Below the pieces are notes generated by a model. That model saw only the letters and a program-made list of their open reading frames with translations, was not told where the DNA came from and made no database searches. From CAXBBB01 sp963815505 (GTDB taxonomy: Bacteria > Bacteroidota > Rhodothermia > Rhodothermales > BA12): DNA of 64,000 nucleotides. The position numbers were made by a program, and so were the translations under genes. Positions 8,470-18,201 of the stretch are shown here, piece by piece (position 1 is the first letter of the stretch; each line of letters starts with the position of its first letter). The stretch covers positions 62,001 to 126,000 of the forward strand of contig CAWFGU010000020.1 in NCBI GenBank assembly GCA_963815505.1, in the 5' to 3' direction.

Positions 8470-9954
8470 TCAGTGCGCGTCGGCTCGCATCGGTGCGGGA
8501 GCAGACTCAGGAGACCTCGTGAGGGATGCTGAACCGGCGTCCGGCATACCGCCCGCGCGCAGCAGGTCGGCGTCGGCTCGGGCGATGTGGTAGGTGAGGA
8601 GCGCCTCGAGATAAGCGCGCGTGGCGGCGAGTTCGTCGGCCTGGGCTTGGAGCAAGCCGAAGACGCCGACTTGCATCGCGTTGTACTGTCGCAGCGTCGC
8701 CTGCGTGAGCCGGACGCGCAGCGGCACCACCACGTCGCGGTAATGCCGAGCGGCCTGAGCAGCGGCAGCCATGCGCGTCTGCGCCGCCTGCGCCTGGACG
8801 CGTATCGACACGCCGAGTGCATAGTAGGTGGCTTGCGCGCGTCGCACATCCGAACGCGCCTGAGCTACGCGCGCCTGTCCCGCGTCGAAGATCGGCAGCG
8901 CGACCGACACGTCGGGGCCGACTTCCCAGTGCCCATCCTCGCGCTCGGCCTGAGCACCGACTTCGAGCGAGGGAACGAGCGCTTGGGGACGCGCTGCGCC
9001 CGCTGCCCGCGCTGCGGCGACTACGTCGTGACGCGCCGCCGCCAGTTCCAGACTCGACGCGACGGCACGCTCGGCGAGATCATCGGCGACTGCGGCGTCC
9101 GGCACGTCGGGCAGTACGCCCACGATCTCAAACGACGCCCGCTCGCCCCACAGTCCGAGTTGACCGGCCAGCCGCACGCGCTCCACGTCGAAATCAGCCT
9201 GGGCCGACAGAAGATCAAGGCGGACCTGCTCGTAACGCGCCTGCTCAGCCAGCAGATCGACGGCAGGCACGTTTCCAGCCTCGCGCAGCAACCGAGCCGC
9301 TTCGTAAGCCGATAGCGCATTGGCTGACGCGCGCTCCATCACGTCGACTCTTGCCTGAGCCGCCTGGACGGAGAAGAACGCGCGGCGCGTTCCAGCGGCG
9401 TGGCCGAGAACGGCCCCCGCCATCCGCGCCTGTGCTGCCTCGAGCCGGGATTGGGCGACGACTTTACGCTGCCCGGTCCACAGCCACGATACCAGAGGAA
9501 GCGACGCGCCCAGGTGCAGGTCCGGCGCGCCGCCCTCCTCTACGTCCCATCCAGCACCCACGCTCAGAAACGGGTTGGCGAACAGTCCGGCCTGGACGCG
9601 CTCTGCGTGCGCCGATGCCACGTCTTCGTACGCGACCTGAAGCCCACGATCCGACAGCAGCGCGATCTGAACGGCAGCCTCTTCGGTCAACGGAGTGGCA
9701 AGCAGAGAGTCGACCGTGCCGTCAGCGCGGGCGTCGGCTTCTTCATCGAGACGCCAGACGATGTCGCTGCCGGATCGCTCGGACAGGGTGGCGGCAACAG
9801 GAGCGAGGGCGTCGCGAGGCTGAACGGATGCGCAGCCGGTGAGCATGAATGTGGCGGCTAGAAGAAAAGAGGAGGAGGCACTCCAATCTGCCAGGTCTCG
9901 GCTTCTGCGTTTTGATGACTCGGTCGCGGTCGAACGAATGCGTTTAGTGTCCAT
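8470..9954 (-). CDS. TolC-family outer-membrane efflux lipoprotein
   Basis: A 494-residue outer-membrane efflux protein. A long basic N-terminus precedes a hydrophobic stretch ending in the lipobox LTGC (near residue 40). The rest is the alpha-helical, coiled-coil-rich TolC/CusC pattern in two similar halves, rich in Ala/Gln heptads (for example VVAQSRLEAAQARMAGAVL and ARVAQARSDVRRAQATYYA). Such proteins form the trimeric exit duct of RND or ABC efflux pumps. No RND transporter or membrane-fusion protein is present in the window, so its partner is elsewhere. It overlaps the upstream DUF3347 gene by 11 bp, which implies co-transcription in the copper operon. Confidence 0.88.
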   Translation of the reverse strand: MDTKRIRSTATESSKRRSRDLADWSASSSFLLAATFMLTGCASVQPRDALAPVAATLSERSGSDIVWRLDEEADARADGTVDSLLATPLTEEAAVQIALLSDRGLQVAYEDVASAHAERVQAGLFANPFLSVGAGWDVEEGGAPDLHLGASLPLVSWLWTGQRKVVAQSRLEAAQARMAGAVLGHAAGTRRAFFSVQAAQARVDVMERASANALSAYEAARLLREAGNVPAVDLLAEQARYEQVRLDLLSAQADFDVERVRLAGQLGLWGERASFEIVGVLPDVPDAAVADDLAERAVASSLELAAARHDVVAAARAAGAARPQALVPSLEVGAQAEREDGHWEVGPDVSVALPIFDAGQARVAQARSDVRRAQATYYALGVSIRVQAQAAQTRMAAAAQAARHYRDVVVPLRVRLTQATLRQYNAMQVGVFGLLQAQADELAATRAYLEALLTYHIARADADLLRAGGMPDAGSASLTRSPESAPAPMRADAH

Positions 9955-10624
9955 CGTGTCCCCCGCCGGTAGGCGCCTCGGGCAGCGCGTCGATGCGGCT
10001 ACCGCACATCAGCATGGACGCGCCGAAATACGGATTCCGCGTCGACGTGCCGCGTTGAAGCCATACGCCGCCCATCGGAGCTCGCGCCATGCCGCAGCGA
10101 AAGAGCGTCAGATCGGACGCGCCGTGGGCTTCGGCTAATCGAGCGACCTCTACGCTCAATGCGCCAAACGCCAGCCGCGCCTCGACCAGATCACCCGCAT
10201 TGGCTATTACATCTGCGTGCGTGCTAAGCGGGTCACTGGACAGCGCGACGGACAGCGCCTGAGAGGCAGTTCGAGCAGCAGGCAGATCGTCGGCGGCAAG
10301 GGCGTCCTGAACGAGCAGGTATGCGTCGAACAGTGCAGCGAGCGAATCAGGCGTGGTGGCCGCAGGATGCGCGTGCGCCGCATGGTCGACGCCCTGGTGT
10401 GCCATGTGACCCTCGTGATCGCCTGCCAGGGCGGGTCCGGGCCGATCGGCGTCGGGGACGAGCGGTGGCGGAAGGTCGGGCGGCGCGACTGGCTCAAAGG
10501 CCGTCAGGACAGCAGTAACGTGGGGCGCGGATGGCGCAGCAGGGTGATCGGCAGGCGTAACCTGAGGGGCGGCGGCGACGCAACCTGCGAGCAGGAGCGC
10601 CGGGACCAGACGAAGAATCGGCAT
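9944..10624 (-). CDS. DUF3347 lipoprotein, His-rich
   Basis: A 226-residue protein with signal MPILRLVPALLLAGC ending in a lipobox, so it is probably a lipoprotein. Residues of about 68-90 are His-rich (DHEGHMAHQGVDHAAHAHP), a likely metal-binding linker. The C-terminal part matches the DUF3347 pattern: FDAYLLVQDALAADDLPAA, then FGALSVEVARL, then CGMARAPMGGVWLQ and NPYFGASMLMCG. The conserved Cys-x-Met and Met-x-Cys-Gly pairs suit copper binding. DUF3347 domains are frequent in Bacteroidota copper clusters, often in or near CusB-type proteins. It sits between the Cys/His-rich protein and the TolC-like gene. Confidence 0.82.
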   Translation of the reverse strand: MPILRLVPALLLAGCVAAAPQVTPADHPAAPSAPHVTAVLTAFEPVAPPDLPPPLVPDADRPGPALAGDHEGHMAHQGVDHAAHAHPAATTPDSLAALFDAYLLVQDALAADDLPAARTASQALSVALSSDPLSTHADVIANAGDLVEARLAFGALSVEVARLAEAHGASDLTLFRCGMARAPMGGVWLQRGTSTRNPYFGASMLMCGSRIDALPEAPTGGGHDGH

Positions 10625-10738
10625 CGGAAAAACTAGAGCAAACGGGAAGCACGCACGCCCAATGGCGCATCGTGCAGAAAAGGCGACACCTTGTCGCCGC
10701 TAGCCGTCCTCACCAGAGAGAACGGCTCCGTTTGCCGC

Positions 10739-11167
10739 TCACGTCAGCAGCCGACCCAGCATCAAGTAGATCGGAGGCGCGTGAGGGGGCGGCCTCCACG
10801 CAGCCTCGTACACGTGCGCCACCTGCATCGTCTGCGAGAGGTCGACGCCAGCCGATCTCACGATCGGAGCAGCCGGAACCGACGCACGGTCTATTTCGAG
10901 GTGGACGACCGTTGCCACGGCGCGTAGGCAGCACGGGCCGATCAGGCAGCACGGTTCGTCGCCTTGCGTGTGGGTGTCGACGGTGCCGGAGGGCGCGTCG
11001 CGGTGCGCCATGGGTGTTTCGTGCGACGCAGCCGAATCCACCTGCTCATGGCACGGCGGCGCGGCGGACATCGCTGGCTGCGCGCACAACGCCGAGAGCG
11101 GAGCCGCCATCCCGATCAGGAGTGACAGCACGCCGAGCAGTGCAAGCGGTTGACGGAGACGGATCAT
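10739..11167 (-). CDS. Cys/His-rich exported protein heading the copper operon
   Basis: The ATG at 11167 gives 142 residues with a signal or anchor segment, MIRLRQPLALLGVLSLLIGM. The mature part has a metal-ligand-rich stretch (CHEQVDSAASHETPMAHRD, then DEPCCLIGPCCLRA) and a C-terminal VYEAAWRPPPHAPPIYL. The Cys-Cys pairs and histidines suggest metal binding. The tail resembles small DUF2946-like or hypothetical proteins seen in heavy-metal clusters, but I do not assign a family. It is the first gene of the minus-strand copper run and lies 114 bp before the DUF3347 gene. Confidence 0.65.
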   Translation of the reverse strand: MIRLRQPLALLGVLSLLIGMAAPLSALCAQPAMSAAPPCHEQVDSAASHETPMAHRDAPSGTVDTHTQGDEPCCLIGPCCLRAVATVVHLEIDRASVPAAPIVRSAGVDLSQTMQVAHVYEAAWRPPPHAPPIYLMLGRLLT

Positions 11168-11180
11168 CGCGCGTGTCAAC

Positions 11181-11206
11181 CTGCCGTTCGTACTTAGGTT
11201 CGGCAG
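11181..11206. promoter_or_regulatory. Inverted repeat upstream of copper operon, possible operator
   Basis: CTGCCG (11181-11186) and CGGCAG (11201-11206) form a perfect 6-bp inverted repeat separated by 14 bp. It is centred about 25 bp upstream of the ATG of the first copper-operon gene and flanked on both sides by tcaac. The position suits an operator for a metal-responsive regulator, but no such regulator is encoded nearby and the match to known metal boxes is poor. Confidence 0.3.
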
Positions 11207-11266
11207 ATCAACAGCCCCATCGGTCGGCTCTCTGTGCAAACGAGAACGCCCAGTGAGTCCCAAGAG

Positions 11267-11285
11267 ACTCTCCACCGGCGAGAGT
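11267..11285 (-). terminator. Possible hairpin downstream of the debranching enzyme
   Basis: ACTCTC (11267-11272) pairs with GAGAGT (11280-11285) across a 7-base loop, about 70 bp past the stop at 11356 on the minus strand. There is no clear T-run, so this is only a candidate. Confidence 0.25.
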
Positions 11286-11355
11286 GGCGAGGTCCTGGTA
11301 GGCACCGGGCGTAGAGTGTCTGTACCGCCAGCCTCTCCCCGTCGTTCCGTCGGTG

Positions 11356-14300
11356 TTAGTCGAGCGTGCCGTCCCAGCGGTCGTAGACGCGCGGCGCTCC
11401 GCTGAACGGGCTGCCGCCGCCTACCCACTCGGACGCCTCCGCGTCGACGGCGCGAAACTCGCCGATCTGCCCGCCGCCATTGTCGTCCTGGCCGCCTATG
11501 AGCAGCGTGACCGTCGTGCCCGCCGGCATGTCGGGAAGGACCGACTTGGGAATCGAAAAGACGATGCGTCCGACCTCGGTCGATCCCAACGGATTGCGCG
11601 CGTCGGCCTCTGCTGGTCGATACTCGCCGAGGACGTTGCCCAGATAGTCCTCGACGCGTACGCCACCGCCGACGTAGACCAGGTGCGTGTAGCCGCTCTC
11701 GACACGTGCGTGGGCTTCGCGCCCCACGATCATCGGCCCCGGTCCCGGCCCGAACGCCAGTGCGGCCATCGTGAGTTGAAACCCGAACTGCGGATTCCAG
11801 CCCGGATCGACCAGTCGGGCCATGTCGAGTTCGAAAAACCACGCGTCGCCCGTCTCGGCTATGCGCAGTCCGGTCGCATCGAAGATGCCCGCAGCGAAAG
11901 CCGGTCCGGTCGGGTAGACGTAGGTGTCTGACTCGCCTCGGTCGTCGCCTTGGGGTAGATCGACGGACAGGCGAACTCGTGCGGCACCGGGCCGAAGCGT
12001 TTTGATCGTCGCGTGGTCCAGCAGCGGCCACGCCGGACCGCTCATTGCAGGTAGTGCGGCGATGTCGTCGTAGCTCAGCGGAGTCGCCCACTCGAAATCG
12101 GCCCAGCGCGCGGTATCGGGCAGCGCAATCCGGTCGTCGATACCCACGACTTCGCCCTCAATGCGCGCATACGTCACCGCCATTCCCGGTCCATACTCAC
12201 GCGCCAGTCGGATAGTCGTCGGCGCGTCCGATACGGCGACCACCTTTCTCCCACCGTTCGCCTCGAACACGACGTTCAGAGCGCGCGGGAATGCTGATGC
12301 TCCGTCGGAGGGTTCGGGTGTGATGGTCAAGTCGAGCGTTTGAGCACCGCCGGACGCCTCGCCCAGAAACGCTCCCTGTGCCACCGTACCTCTCTCGATC
12401 CGCAGCAGGACGTGGCCGCCCTCGACACGGACGCGCGCCGTCACCTCATTGCCCCAGGCTTGGGGCAAGCGCGGCGCGACGACGAGTGTGTCTGGAGCGC
12501 GATGGATGACGCCGGCGAAGTCTTCGAGCGCGTTGCGGACGTACTCGGCCAGCGTCCAGGCCTGCGAGACGGTTCCGGTCAGGCGGGGAGATTCGAGTCC
12601 GGGGCGGGCGAGCGCGTCGGAGTTCTCGGCCATCGTGCCGATTGCGCCGCGATAGAGGGCCATTTGCGTCAGGAAGTCGAGCTGCTCGTACGCGAAGTCG
12701 GGCGCATCGGCGCGTGCCATCAGCGAGACCAACGGGCCGGTATTCCACGTCCAGATCGTGCCGTTGTGGTAGGCAGCGTCTTTGGGATAGGCCTCGGGTG
12801 CCAAGTGGTAGGGGTGGAACGCCGAGTCGGTCTGCGCCAGCGACGCGACACCCCACGGATAGACGATCTCGCTGGCCAACGCACGGACGAGGGCGGCCGA
12901 AGCGGTCGGTTCGAGGCCGAGGGCGCGGGCGGCAAGCAGTTGGTTCGGGCGCGTCTGGGCATCCGGCGTCGCCATCGGCGTCGAGGTGATCGTAGAGTAG
13001 CGGACCACCCGGCATCCGGAAGCGGTCGAGGATGACGGCTCGCAAGCGGTCGGCGGCTTGCTGGTAGCGGTTGGCGTCGATGCTCCGTTCTTCGGCTCGG
13101 GCCATGTCGGCCGTCGCGACCAGTTGAGCGTAGAAGAGCGCCTGAATCTCGACGGCACGGTCGCCGCGCGGACTCCACTCGCGCCCTGGCCCGGCCGACG
13201 CGTCCATCCACGTCTCCTGATCGCCGTGGCGCAGCAGGCCGTCGCTGTCGGTACGGGCCAAAGCGGCATCCGAAGCGCGCCGGACGACGGGCCAGACCTC
13301 GCGGCGGAAGTCGATGTCATCGGTCAGGCGCAGGTAGTCGCGCGCCATGATCGCGAACCAGGGCGTACCGTCGGCGGTGTTGTAGGTCACGTCGCCGAGC
13401 GAGACGAAGTTGGGGATGCGTCCGTACGTCTCGCTTTGGGGATTTTCGTCCTGGTAGCGCGCAAAGGCCAGCAGGATTTCGCGCGCCTCTTCCCACTGCC
13501 CCGATGCCAGAAACGCGCCCGGCAGACTGATGAAGGTGTCTCTCCCCCAATAGTTGTTGAACCACGGCAGACCGGCGAACAGGCCCGGCCCGCGCTGATC
13601 CATGTGGAGCGCGTCGAGCGCAATGCGCGCCATAGCGAAGGCCCGGTCGAAATCCGAGTCGTCGGTGTCGATCCACGCGTCGGCGATCAGTTCGTTCATT
13701 CGTGCGCGACGCTCTATCGCGGCTCGAGGCGCAACCTCTGCCAGCATCAGCGCTCGCGAGCGGGCCGCCAGCATCGTCGCACCGACCGTGACGACGACCG
13801 GCACGCGGTTCTTCACGTCCAAGCGGCCCGGCGCCAGCAGCGTCTGGTCGATGCTGCCGGTTTCGACGAGCCGAGACTCGGCGTGCGCTTTGCCGCCGAC
13901 CGAGTAGACCGCCAGCCACGCCGGAGCGTCGGGATCGCCTTCGGCCACGTCGCGGCGGCGGATGAGAAGGACATCGTCCATCGCCCGAACGTCGAGCGCG
14001 GACGCGTCGCGGCGGTCGGCGATGAGCGGGAAAAACGTCGCGCCCATGTGCGGCGTGATGACGAGAGCCGCCTCCCCATCGATCAGCGTTACGGTCTCGC
14101 TCATTCCACCGGCGTAGCGGCGCTCGGCTTCGTCCGGATGGACGATAGCTTGGCTCAGGTCCGAGGCGGTGTGCAGGGTTGCGCCCTGCTCCCATGCCCA
14201 ATCGTCGAGCACGACCGTTCCCCTCACGTTCAGACCCTGCCACGCCGTCGTCTGCGGACCGGATGCCTCGCCGTAGAAGTACGTCGCCGCGCCGTCGGTG

Positions 14301-14434
14301 TAGACGAACGGACGCGACGCCGACGAATCGGTGTGGATGGCGAGCGAGTCGAAACCGGGCGGTCCGACGGTCGGCTGCTGGGCGGAAGCGGTGGGCACGG
14401 ACAGAGCGCAGAGCGCGAGCAGGAAGTAACGCAT
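11356..14434 (-). CDS. Secreted debranching-type glucosidase with glucodextranase-like C-terminal domain, frameshifted
   Basis: The start MRYFLLALCALSVPTASAQ at 14434 is a signal peptide. The central region (about residues 250-680) is an (alpha/alpha)6 glycoside hydrolase like the GDE_C domain of glycogen debranching enzymes: GLPWFNNYWGRDTFISLPG, IPNFVSLGDVTYNTADGTPW, DQETWMDAS, and later EAYPKDAAYHNGTIWTWNTGP. A C-terminal part (about 825-960) with GDDRGESDTYVYPTGPAF and GWNPQFGFQL resembles the DOMON-like C-terminal domain of glucodextranase. The frame breaks near 12975 (after YDHLDADG); deleting one base restores ATPDAQTRPNQLLAARALG, and the 3,079-bp span fits one extra base. It probably releases glucose or debranches imported alpha-glucan oligosaccharides in the periplasm. 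Confidence 0.8.
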
Positions 14435-14473
14435 CCGCCTGTAACGACGCGCAGACGAGGATCGGTCCACCGC

Positions 14474-14590
14474 TCAGCGCAGCGCGCGAACGGTCTCAGT
14501 CCGAATCAAGTCGGCGTCGGCGCTCATCTCGTAGAAACCAGCTTCGACGAGCGTGCGAACGTCGCGCTCGCTCCACATCCGGTACCACAC
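14474..14590 (-). CDS. Possible small ORF or gene remnant, 38 codons
   Basis: Fifteen bases after the stop of the upstream lipoprotein, a GTG at 14590 opens a frame reading VWYRMWSERDVRTLVEAG and ending TETVRALR at 14474. The composition looks more protein-like than the other frames here. It has no recognisable domain and could be the C-terminal remnant of a lost gene; upstream the frame closes at a TGA (14612-14614). It lies 40 bp before the debranching-enzyme start. Confidence 0.25.
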   Translation of the reverse strand: MWYRMWSERDVRTLVEAGFYEMSADADLIRTETVRALR

Positions 14591-14604
14591 CTCGCACGCG
14601 CTTT

Positions 14605-14961
14605 CTACTGGTCAGACAGCGTGTACCCGGCGAGACTGTCGAGTGGAACGATACGGATCTCGGTAATCGCCCCTTGCGCGGGATCGACGACAGTCTCGAC
14701 CGAATAGCTGATGGCATCGGCGGACGAATCCGCCTTGAGAATCGTTCGCTGGGTCGCGAGTGAGGAGGTGAGACCGCTCCCCACTCGGCTCGTGCCGTCG
14801 GTAACCGAGTGCTCAGCGTAGAGGTCCGACGCTTTCCCGGACATGAGGACGGAGATAGCGCTGCCCGTTTCATCATGGACGTAGGCGTCGCCGGGTTCAG
14901 GCGTCGTGCCGCCGCATGCAGCGAGTACCAGTAGAGCGAAGGGGGTCAAGTAGAGTCGCAT
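14605..14961 (-). CDS. Hypothetical lipoprotein
   Basis: A 118-residue protein beginning MRLYLTPFALLVLAACGG, a clear signal peptide with lipobox LAAC. The mature part (DAYVHDETGSAISVLMSGKAS and later TEIRIVPLDSLAGY) has no recognised domain. It is on the same strand as the alpha-glucan genes, between the GNAT gene and the debranching enzyme, but nothing ties it to glucan metabolism. Confidence 0.7.
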   Translation of the reverse strand: MRLYLTPFALLVLAACGGTTPEPGDAYVHDETGSAISVLMSGKASDLYAEHSVTDGTSRVGSGLTSSLATQRTILKADSSADAISYSVETVVDPAQGAITEIRIVPLDSLAGYTLSDQ

Positions 14962-15009
14962 GGATGTAGCGTAAGGAGAGACGAGGAGCGATCCAACTAA
15001 GAATCGAGC

Positions 15010-15624
15010 CTATTCATCCTCCTCAGATTCGTCCATCTTGTCACGCAACCGATTTTCCAGACGCGTCTCGACGTGCGTCCATTCCTCACTGATAATCGAG
15101 AAGTACACCGTATCGCGCGCCGATCCGTCGGGCAGTGTCATGTGGCGGCGTAGAACACCCTCCTTGTGCGCGCCGATCTGCCCCAGAGCCCACTGCGACT
15201 GGGAGTTGCGAGCGTCGGTCTTGAACTCGACTCTGCGCAGGTCGAGATCGTCGAAGGCGTGGCGCAGCATCAGCAGTTTGGCCTCGGTGTTGACCGTCGT
15301 GCGCTGCCACGGACGCGCCACCCACGTCCAGCCGATCTCGGCGCGGCGGTTGAACAGGTCGACGTTGCCGAAACGCGTGCACCCAACGACCGTCCCCGTC
15401 GCCGCAACGACGGTAGCAAACGGCAGCGACTTGCCGCGCGCCTGCTCGCCGAGCGCTTCCTTGACATACGCCTCCATGTCGGCGCGCGACTCCATACGGC
15501 GGGGCGTGAAGCGCCAGATCCTCTCGTCCATCCCCACCTTGAACAGCGCGTCGATGTAGTCCAGCGTGAGCGGTTCGAGCCGGACGTAATCGCCTTCAAG
15601 GACGATGGGGTCGAGGATCTGCAT
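15010..15624 (-). CDS. GNAT-family N-acetyltransferase (RimJ/RimL type)
   Basis: The ATG at 15624 (MQILDPIVLEGDYVRLEPL) gives 204 residues; the frame runs further upstream without coding character. The RimJ/RimL-like pattern is visible: the opening beta-strand RLEPLTLDYIDAL, VGCTRFGNVDLFNRRAEIGWTWV, then NTEAKLLMLRHAFDDLDLRRVEFKTDARN and GVLRRHM. These enzymes transfer an acetyl group from acetyl-CoA to protein N-termini or small molecules. The acidic tail MDESEEDE is unusual. It sits inside the glucan cluster, exactly where a second ABC permease would be expected. Confidence 0.87.
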   Translation of the reverse strand: MQILDPIVLEGDYVRLEPLTLDYIDALFKVGMDERIWRFTPRRMESRADMEAYVKEALGEQARGKSLPFATVVAATGTVVGCTRFGNVDLFNRRAEIGWTWVARPWQRTTVNTEAKLLMLRHAFDDLDLRRVEFKTDARNSQSQWALGQIGAHKEGVLRRHMTLPDGSARDTVYFSIISEEWTHVETRLENRLRDKMDESEEDE

Positions 15625-15714
15625 GAGGGAGCGGGTTGAGTGAGGAACGGTCCAACGAGGAAGATCGGGGCTGAGCACCGGATCTGCGTCACACAGTCGC
15701 CGCGCCCGCTCCTC

Positions 15715-15733
15715 GCAAGTTGTGGCGACTTGC
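15715..15733 (-). terminator. Possible hairpin downstream of the sugar permease
   Basis: GCAAGT (15715-15720) and ACTTGC (15728-15733) form a 6-bp stem with a 7-base loop, 25 bp past the permease stop at 15758. No T-run follows, so termination is uncertain. Confidence 0.3.
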
Positions 15734-15757
15734 CAGGCGCGAGCGGCCATCGCCTAC

Positions 15758-16757
15758 TCAATAGGCTGCTTCGGTCGCGTTCGTCTTCTTGAGCAGCACC
15801 TGGGTGAAGATGAACAGGATCGCGAAGATGATCAGCGACAGCGCGGCGGCCCAGCCGAATCGGTACATCGAAAACGCCGCTTCGTAGACGTACGAGACGA
15901 GGATGTGGGTCTGATCGTTGGGCTCGCCGCCGTTCGAGACGAGCCAGACGACGTTGATGTTGTTGAACGTCCAGACCGTGCCCAGCGTGATCGCCGGGAT
16001 CATGACGGGGCGGATGAGCGGCACGGTGATGTTCCAAAACTGCGCCCACGCACTCGCGCCGTCCATGTCGGCGGCTTCGTAGAGTTCGCCCGGAATCGAC
16101 TGCAACGCGCCCGAGCGCGACGACCATCATGAACGGGAAGCCCAGCCACACGTTGGTCAGGATTGCAGCAATGAAGGCGTTGACGGGATCGGTCAGCCAA
16201 GAGACCGGGCCGAGGCCGAGAAACTGCTGGAGCGCCAGGTTGATCGCGCCGTATTCGGAGTTGAACATGCCGCGCCACGTCAGCGCCGTGATGTACTGCG
16301 GCAGCGCCCACGGCAGGATGAGCAGGATGCGCCACGCACCTTTGCCTTTGACAAACTTCTGGTGCAACACGACGGCCAGCATTACGCCCAGCCCGACGTG
16401 AAACACGACGTTGACAGCCGTCCAGATCAGGGTCTTGACCAGGACGGACCAGAACGCGCTCTCTTGAACGACGGCCCAATACTGCTGAAACCCAATCACG
16501 TCCCAGTCGCGGATGTGGTACAGGTTCATGTTCGACAACGACAGGACGGCGTTGTAGAAAAACGGATAGGCGACGACGGCCAGCACGATCACGATGGTCG
16601 GACCCAGCAGCCCGGCCAGAAACAGCCGTCGCTGCCACTCAGGAGAGAACCGCGAGGCTTTACGTGCCGGATCGGGCGACGAGTTGCCGCTCGCAACGGA
16701 ATCGCGTTTTTCCTCGAGGCGCGTTTCGACGGCCAGCAGGTCGGAGTTTTCGGTCAT
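15758..16757 (-). CDS. ABC sugar transporter permease, MalF type, frameshifted
   Basis: An inner-membrane permease of the MalF/carbohydrate-uptake-1 family, about 332 residues after repair. A soluble N-terminus precedes six or so membrane segments, starting LAGLLGPTIVIVLAVVAYPFF. The cytoplasmic EAA loop that contacts the ATPase is present near residue 224 (ELYEAADMDGASAWAQFWNI). The frame breaks at the GGG run complementary to 16111-16113; removing one G joins MMVVALG to ALQSIPGELYE, and the 1,000-bp span is one over a multiple of three. It follows the binding-protein gene by 12 bp. No MalG partner or MalK ATPase is in the window. Confidence 0.87.
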
Positions 16758-16769
16758 CCAGCGTGGGGG

Positions 16770-18007
16770 TTAGAGCGCCGAGTCGGCGATACGTTTTTCG
16801 ACTTCCTCCTGCATCAGCGCGGCGCCCTCGCGCGGAGACAGCTGACCGTTCATCACGAGCTGGTACGGACCGCGCATACCGTCCCACACCTGCCGCATTT
16901 CGGGCGTGATCGGCATGGCCCGGCCGACCTCGACCTGCCGCATCGACGCCTGCAAAATGGGATTGTCGAGCACGGCGTCTGAATCCATTACGTCCAGGCG
17001 CGTGGGGATCGTGGAGAGCTCGGCGGCCATACGCGTCTGCATCTCGGCGTTGGTCAAGTAGACGAGCAGGTCGCGCACGTACGGCTGCTTCCAAGCTGGC
17101 ACGTTGACGTTGACACTGTATCCCTTGCTGCTCACGACCGGCGCGCTCCACTCACCCGTCGCGGCGATCTTGGGAATGCGCGCGATGCCATAGTCGATGC
17201 CCGCGTCGCCATAGCCGGACCACGCCCACGGTCCGTTGATGATAGCGGCGGCGCAGCCTTCCTTGAACTGCGTCTCGGCCACGTTGTAGTCGACTTCGCC
17301 CGGAATCAGGCCGTATTCATCGCGCAACCGGACGACGAAGTCGACGGCGCGTGCGGTCTGCTCGTTGTCGAGCGTCGGCGTGCCGTCTTCGGTCATCATC
17401 CATCCGCCCTGGCCCGTCAGGAATGGGACGAAGAAAAACGGCTCGGTGTAATTCCACGTCAGGCCATAGACGCGGCGGTCGTTGTTTCGCCCGCAGCGCT
17501 GGGTTTGGGTGATCGTTTGCAGTTCGGGAATGAGCTCCTCCCACGTCTCGGGCACGCTAGGAAGCAGCGCCTTGTTGTACACGAACGCCAGATGGTTGCC
17601 TACCTGATCGGCGATCATCCACGGCTGGTCCTCCCATACGAGCACGCCCGTATCGTTGAACTCGGACAGGTAGCGCGTCGAGAGCACGCTGTCGAGCGGC
17701 AAGATCGATTCGGTCAAAGCAAGCGTCGACACGTTATCGGACGGACCGAAAATCAAATCCGGCCCCTTGCCGCCGACGCTGGCGATGACGAACAGGTTGC
17801 GCAACTCTTCGGTCTCGCGGTAGAGAATGCGTACCTGCCGGTCATCGTGCGCGGCGTTGTACTCGCCGATGATGCGCTCGAAGAAATCGCGCTCGGCGCC
17901 GTCCTTCTGGTGATCGATGCGGATTTCGACCGGATCGCCCGGAGCGGGCGGCTGCTCCTCGGCGGGCGCGCAGCCTGACGCGAGAGCGCCAGGACGAGCA
18001 GCGTCAA
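16770..18007 (-). CDS. ABC sugar-binding lipoprotein (MalE-like), N-terminal frameshift
   Basis: The mature protein (EEQPPAPGDPVEIRIDHQ onward) is a family-1 extracellular solute-binding protein: SVGGKGPDLIFGPSDNVSTL, NHLAFVYNKALLPSVPETWEEL, and GCAAAIINGPWAWSGY are typical of maltose/oligosaccharide binders. In the frame of the mature protein no proper signal sequence exists. One frame over reads TLLVLAL, which joins LASGCAPAEE if one base is restored near 17985, producing a standard lipobox. The start is tentative: TTG at 18007, preceded by a purine-rich ggagagataggtgg. It is co-transcribed with the permease gene. Confidence 0.8.
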
Positions 18008-18080
18008 CCACCTATCTCTCCAATGTCTTTCGCTTCGAGGCCGGAGGCTGTGGCAGTCACCAGAAGTCGACTGCTGATTT

Positions 18081-18116
18081 GGGGATCGCCACGTCGCTGC
18101 GCTTCTCGCGATGACA
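18081..18116. repeat. Dispersed-type intergenic repeat
   Basis: The segment ggggatcgccacgtcgctgc continuing to gcttctcgcgatgacac is of the type (gggatcgcca...cgcttctcgcgatgac) that recurs between genes in many bacterial genomes. It lies in the 194-bp gap between the GH13 lipoprotein gene and the binding-protein gene. Its ends (gatcgc/gcgatg) are weakly palindromic. Only one clear copy is in this window. Confidence 0.4.
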
Positions 18117-18201
18117 CGTTCGGGCATGGTCGGCGGGGCTAGTCTTAGGGGAGCTCTTCGCTCGAGGAAGTAGGACAGCGAGTGCAAGAAGCACGCACGA
18201 C

